Positions 61,501-64,000 of a stretch of DNA of 64,000 nucleotides are shown here, piece after piece; position 1 is the first letter of the stretch; each line of letters begins with the position of its first letter. The DNA is taken from assembly GCA_963402885.1 (NCBI GenBank), contig OY727093.1, positions 30,007,409-30,071,408 of the forward strand, given 5' to 3'. Made by a program: the position numbers and the translations under genes. The notes beneath the pieces are model-generated. The model was not told the DNA's origin, searched no databases, and saw only the letters and a program-made list of their open reading frames with translations. Origin of the DNA: Antedon bifida (Eukaryota > Echinodermata > Crinoidea > Comatulida > Antedonidae).

Positions 61501-63589
61501 CTCTGTTGCTTTTGGGGATCCCAGTACATGATAATAAATGAATTGAAATGGAACGAAATACTTCAAAAGTTTTTTATTTGCTATAAACACAAGTAAATGT
61601 GGCAATATACAAGTATATAATTTATTATGTTGGTTGGTTCAGTATATTAAAAAGTAGTAGGGGATTATAGTATGGTGTGTCGACATTGGTAGGGGCTGCA
61701 TTGCTGGCTGTCTTGGGTTTGTAGAAGTCCTAATTAGAACTTCCTCAGTTTCCAGTTAAGTATAAGGTCATTATATTTACCTTTACATATAACAACAGTG
61801 TTAATAGGGACGTTTAGATTTTCACGTCGACTATGTCGACTGCTTCCCTATTATGTCATTTTTATGATATGCGCATACACTAGGCAGTACATTTTTTTTC
61901 CCTTTCAAAGTTGTACTGTATATTGTTTTTTAACTTACTATTTTCTCGTTTGAGATTTTTTAGAAATGTCATCGTCTTAGGGAGTCCGCATGATCTATGA
62001 GCATGTGCTCTGGATAGGGAGTCAAGAGATACAACTAACAGAGAGATTGGTTGCCAATTTGGTTCAAATAGTAGTTGCTCTTTTAGCTTTTTATGTTGTT
62101 CTGTGTTCCGTTTCTTCTTTGGTATAAATTGGGTGTGGTAATTGTGATTGGCTCTTTCTCTCAAACTAAAATCAAAAAAACAACATTGATAATTTACCTA
62201 CATCAAATGTATTGTCCTGAAAAAATATTTTTTTACAAATTTTTTTGTTGACTATGCCATGTAACATATAATAGTTATTCACTTTGACAAAAAATTGGAT
62301 CGGAAAAAAATTATTAACCTATAATTTAAAGCAAAAAGTAGTCAAATTTGCTGCCAGCCAATGTTTTTTTTTGGTTGAATTTAAACCATTTATTTTGTCA
62401 TTTTGTAAGTGAAAACATTATTTTTTTTCTACGGAAGTGATTAACTTTGTTAAAACTACAAAATGGCATATTCAAAGTCTGATTTAATTAATCTTCATTT
62501 TTCATGATTTTTGGGGACAATACATCTTTAATATACATGATACCTTTTTGTCTTGCATGCAATGTCCATGTACTCTGTATTGAATTCAATAACAGTAGGT
62601 CCTTTATGGTATGTCCACTTGGCAGGTTTGGGTACATACACATCATTCTGTTCAATTAATGTTCTATCGATGGTGTTTACACGAAAATCATCGCAAGTAA
62701 CATGAACTGTCCTGGGAAATAAGAATAAATATATCTAGTAAAACTACTGTATTACAAAAATTGATATTGATATTAAAGAATCAAGAATCCTATTTCACAA
62801 ATTTTAAAATTGTTGACAATGACATAATTACAACTTAACGTCCCTTGTGATTTTAAGTTTAACATATTTTTTATTTTGTCGTGAGGTAACTTCCCGCATG
62901 ATCGTAATCAAATCTCGGGACCGTTCTATGGTCACCACCAGGTAGGCTTACTTCATCAAGGCTTCTATGAATGGATGGCGAGTTGGGAGCAGGAACGCTA
63001 GTAGACCAAAGCCAGTACCGTTTTGATTACGATCATGCGGGAAATTACCTCACGATGCCATATAGTTTTCAATAGCTGTTCAGGTTAAATATGAAATAAA
63101 ATAAAAATTAAATAATATTTAAATATGTATTGTTTATTTATATATATATATATATGTAGCTTTATTTCTATTTTAAAATAAAAATCTGTAGCAGCAAAAA
63201 GAGCTGGATTGAGGATTTTTTTACAAAAGCTCTTCAATTAAAAACAATTATTGTATTGACTTACCTATTTCCATTATTATGTGAGAATGTTGGTCCCAAA
63301 TGACATTTCCAAGCGATGTTTTTTGGACAAATATTTGGAACTTCTAATTTTGGAATGAGGCAAATAGAATCACTTTCAGAATGAACTGAACTGTTAAAGA
63401 TCAAACCTTCAAACTGTTTATAACTTTTACTTTCTTTAATACTTTTAATTCTACTGTTGATTGCCTGTACGTTAATCTGCTTTCGTTTCAAATTGTTGTT
63501 TTTGCGTTCGCCTTGGGCCGCGTCGATGTTGTCTTGAGGAATGTGAAGTTGAGGTGCCATTATCACATCTGCATTATCTTCCATAATAT
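55522..63589 (-). CDS. DUF229 family protein (sulfatase-like fold), both ends incomplete
   Basis: Thirteen phase-compatible exons: 63589-63265, 62711-62544, 62165-61939, 61377-61251, 61039-60925, 59441-59373, 58512-58376, 58131-58044, 57712-57551, 57095-56980, 56506-56446, 56131-56048 and 55737-55522, about 590 residues. Seen in order: ISLLVVSLDSLSRAHAHRSC (the DSxSR start of the core), RGYLTSCGNSNGM, FCEGDHFLHEYTLNYTQGFL, LLLGDHGKPYSDV with LPFLSIIMPSWL, and RSCKEAGIPAWSCACGK. This order is that of DUF229 (PF02995), related to alkaline phosphatase/sulfatase folds; members are usually type II membrane or secreted proteins of unknown activity. The first exon here follows an acceptor at 63590, so the membrane anchor lies beyond the window. 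The small 59441-59373 exon has a weak GTCTTA donor. The C-terminal exon was not found. Confidence 0.85.
57160..57530 (+). repeat. tRNA-derived SINE with family B body (DUF229 intron)
   Basis: Head: GAGTCGCCGAGCGGTTAATG (Ser/Leu-tRNA-like A box) and GGTTCAAGACACTCC (B box). Body: GTGTGCACTTTAAAGAACCC, AGTAGGGGATTACCCCGGTG, TACTGGTCCAT. The body words recur in the headless repeats at 21570, 26975 and 36290. Confidence 0.75.
57809..57962. repeat. Hairpin MITE, family M1 (DUF229 intron)
   Basis: Starts TTAAACTCTGTCTACAC, core ATATGGTAGTGATATGACATC, shortened here to GGTAGTGATATGACATC, end GATAGTGTAGACC. The copy is nearly complete. Confidence 0.85.
58853..59260. repeat. Degenerate M1 MITE fragments and a short duplicated AT-rich block
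   Basis: Pieces of the M1 core occur near 58890-58945 (GATGTCATATCACTACTATA) and 59217-59255 (AAAATGTGATGTGCCCATAT). Between and after them ~95 bases around TTCAACTACATCAACAAAAT are repeated (near 59105-59200 and 59250-59345). Confidence 0.55.
59588..59910. repeat. ~320-bp MITE, family M2 (DUF229 intron)
   Basis: Runs from AAAGATATATTTTGTCCCCC to a GGGGGGAAAATATATCTTTT end; the interior matches 11275-11610 and 62208-62530. Confidence 0.8.
60380..60480 (-). repeat. tRNA-derived SINE fragment
   Basis: The minus strand reads GCTAGTGATTTGGAGGTCAT then GGTCCGAGTCCCACC (B box) and a body with TTTTGTTCTATGGGCAAG. It is directly followed on the plus strand by GGGGCCGTATTCACC, a common MITE end, at 60475. 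Confidence 0.55.
62208..62530. repeat. ~320-bp MITE, family M2 (DUF229 intron)
   Basis: From TGTATTGTCCTGAAAAAATA to GGGGACAATACATCTTTAAT; interior words ATAATAGTTATTCACTTTG and AAGTGATTAACTTTGTTAAA match the other copies. Confidence 0.8.
62876..63057. repeat. Inverted-repeat MITE (DUF229 intron)
   Basis: The left arm TAACTTCCCGCATGATCGTA pairs with TACGATCATGCGGGAAATTA on the right, within ends TCGTGAGG and CCTCACGA. Arms are about 35 bases long. Confidence 0.82.
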
Positions 63590-63889
63590 CTACGAAAAGT
63601 TTAAAAGTTTAATGACTGTAAGATGTTATTTTACTGATTTAAAATTGATAAACTTTTAAAAAATTTTAAATAATTAAGCATGATGTTAAAAAGATGAAAT
63701 AATTATTTTTAAAATGAATCACAATTTAAAGGGCTGTAAGATATACATACAGTACTAAAGTAACTTGTTGTTGAGAATTTAGGACAAAATGTACCATGCA
63801 TAATTTAAAGTTTAAAAGTTTAATGACTTTAAGATGTTGTTTAGTGATTTAAAATTGATAAACTTTTAATGTTTCAAATTTTAAATATT

Positions 63890-64000
63890 TCAATTCCCCC
63901 AGAAAAATAACTTTTAAACATTTTTTGTTGAATATGACATTTTAATGTCACATAGCGCTTTGACCAAAATTGAATTTAAAAAAAATTATCTACCTGAAAT
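63890..64000. repeat. M2 MITE, cut by the window edge
   Basis: Contains TTTTTTGTTGAATATGACAT and TTTAATGTCACATAG, followed by CTTTGACCAAAATTG, as in the left half of the other M2 copies. A ~70-bp stretch near 63600-63660 (AGTTTAATGACTGTAAGATG) is also repeated near 63815-63880. Confidence 0.65.

Overview
The window is animal nuclear DNA. It is AT-rich and its genes are split by short GT-AG introns. Between and inside the genes lie many small transposon-derived repeats, including tRNA-derived SINEs, LINE tails and hairpin MITEs. The gene set, the frequent TAGGCCTA-type words and the SINE tails suggest a marine deuterostome, probably an echinoderm. A crinoid is possible, but I cannot prove the species from the sequence. 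I saw no prokaryotic features, no CRISPR array and no retrovirus- or Polinton-like element.

Layout, left to right: (1) 1677-6311 +, the C-terminal exons of a mitochondrial pyruvate dehydrogenase kinase. (2) 6312-9962, repeat-rich intergenic DNA. (3) 9963-13996 +, a four-exon gene for an HMG-box-like plus C2H2 zinc-finger protein with a 24-bp coding minisatellite. (4) 24103-14761 -, a 13-exon gene joining a cellular (RDR/QDE-1 type) RNA-dependent RNA polymerase to a UPF1-like superfamily 1 helicase and an RGG-rich tail, about 1,855 residues. (5) 25635-37767 +, eight exons of mitochondrial sulfide:quinone oxidoreductase, divergently placed from the polymerase gene. Its third intron holds a 6.7-kb TTAA-flanked DNA transposon (27672-34367) that encodes an apparently intact four-exon, 1,186-residue protein. 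(6) 40966-39101 -, a BTB-BACK-Kelch protein. (7) 43394-42072 -, an alpha-1,3-fucosyltransferase. (8) Two near-identical tandem copies of a second fucosyltransferase gene at 46367-48199 and 51181-53209 +, separated by a broken LINE. (9) 63589-55522 -, thirteen exons of a DUF229 (sulfatase-like fold) protein whose two ends were not found.

The most exciting item is the polymerase-helicase fusion. Animals mostly lack cellular RdRPs. In fission yeast and nematodes, RdRPs work with separate UPF1-clade helicases (Hrr1, ZNFX-1) to amplify small-RNA silencing. Here both activities appear to sit in one chain with intact catalytic motifs, plus an RGG tail of the sort seen in RNA-granule proteins. I propose a one-polypeptide small-RNA amplification enzyme. 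The exon phases support a single gene except at one unclear junction between exons 5 and 6.

Other notable structures are an apparently intact TTAA transposon, a fucosyltransferase duplication whose amino-acid changes are nearly all in the N-terminal half, a tandem array built from an exon end plus its splice donor in the DUF229 gene, a MITE that borders and may supply part of a splice donor in the polymerase gene, and an empty-site/filled-site pair for a repeat insertion.
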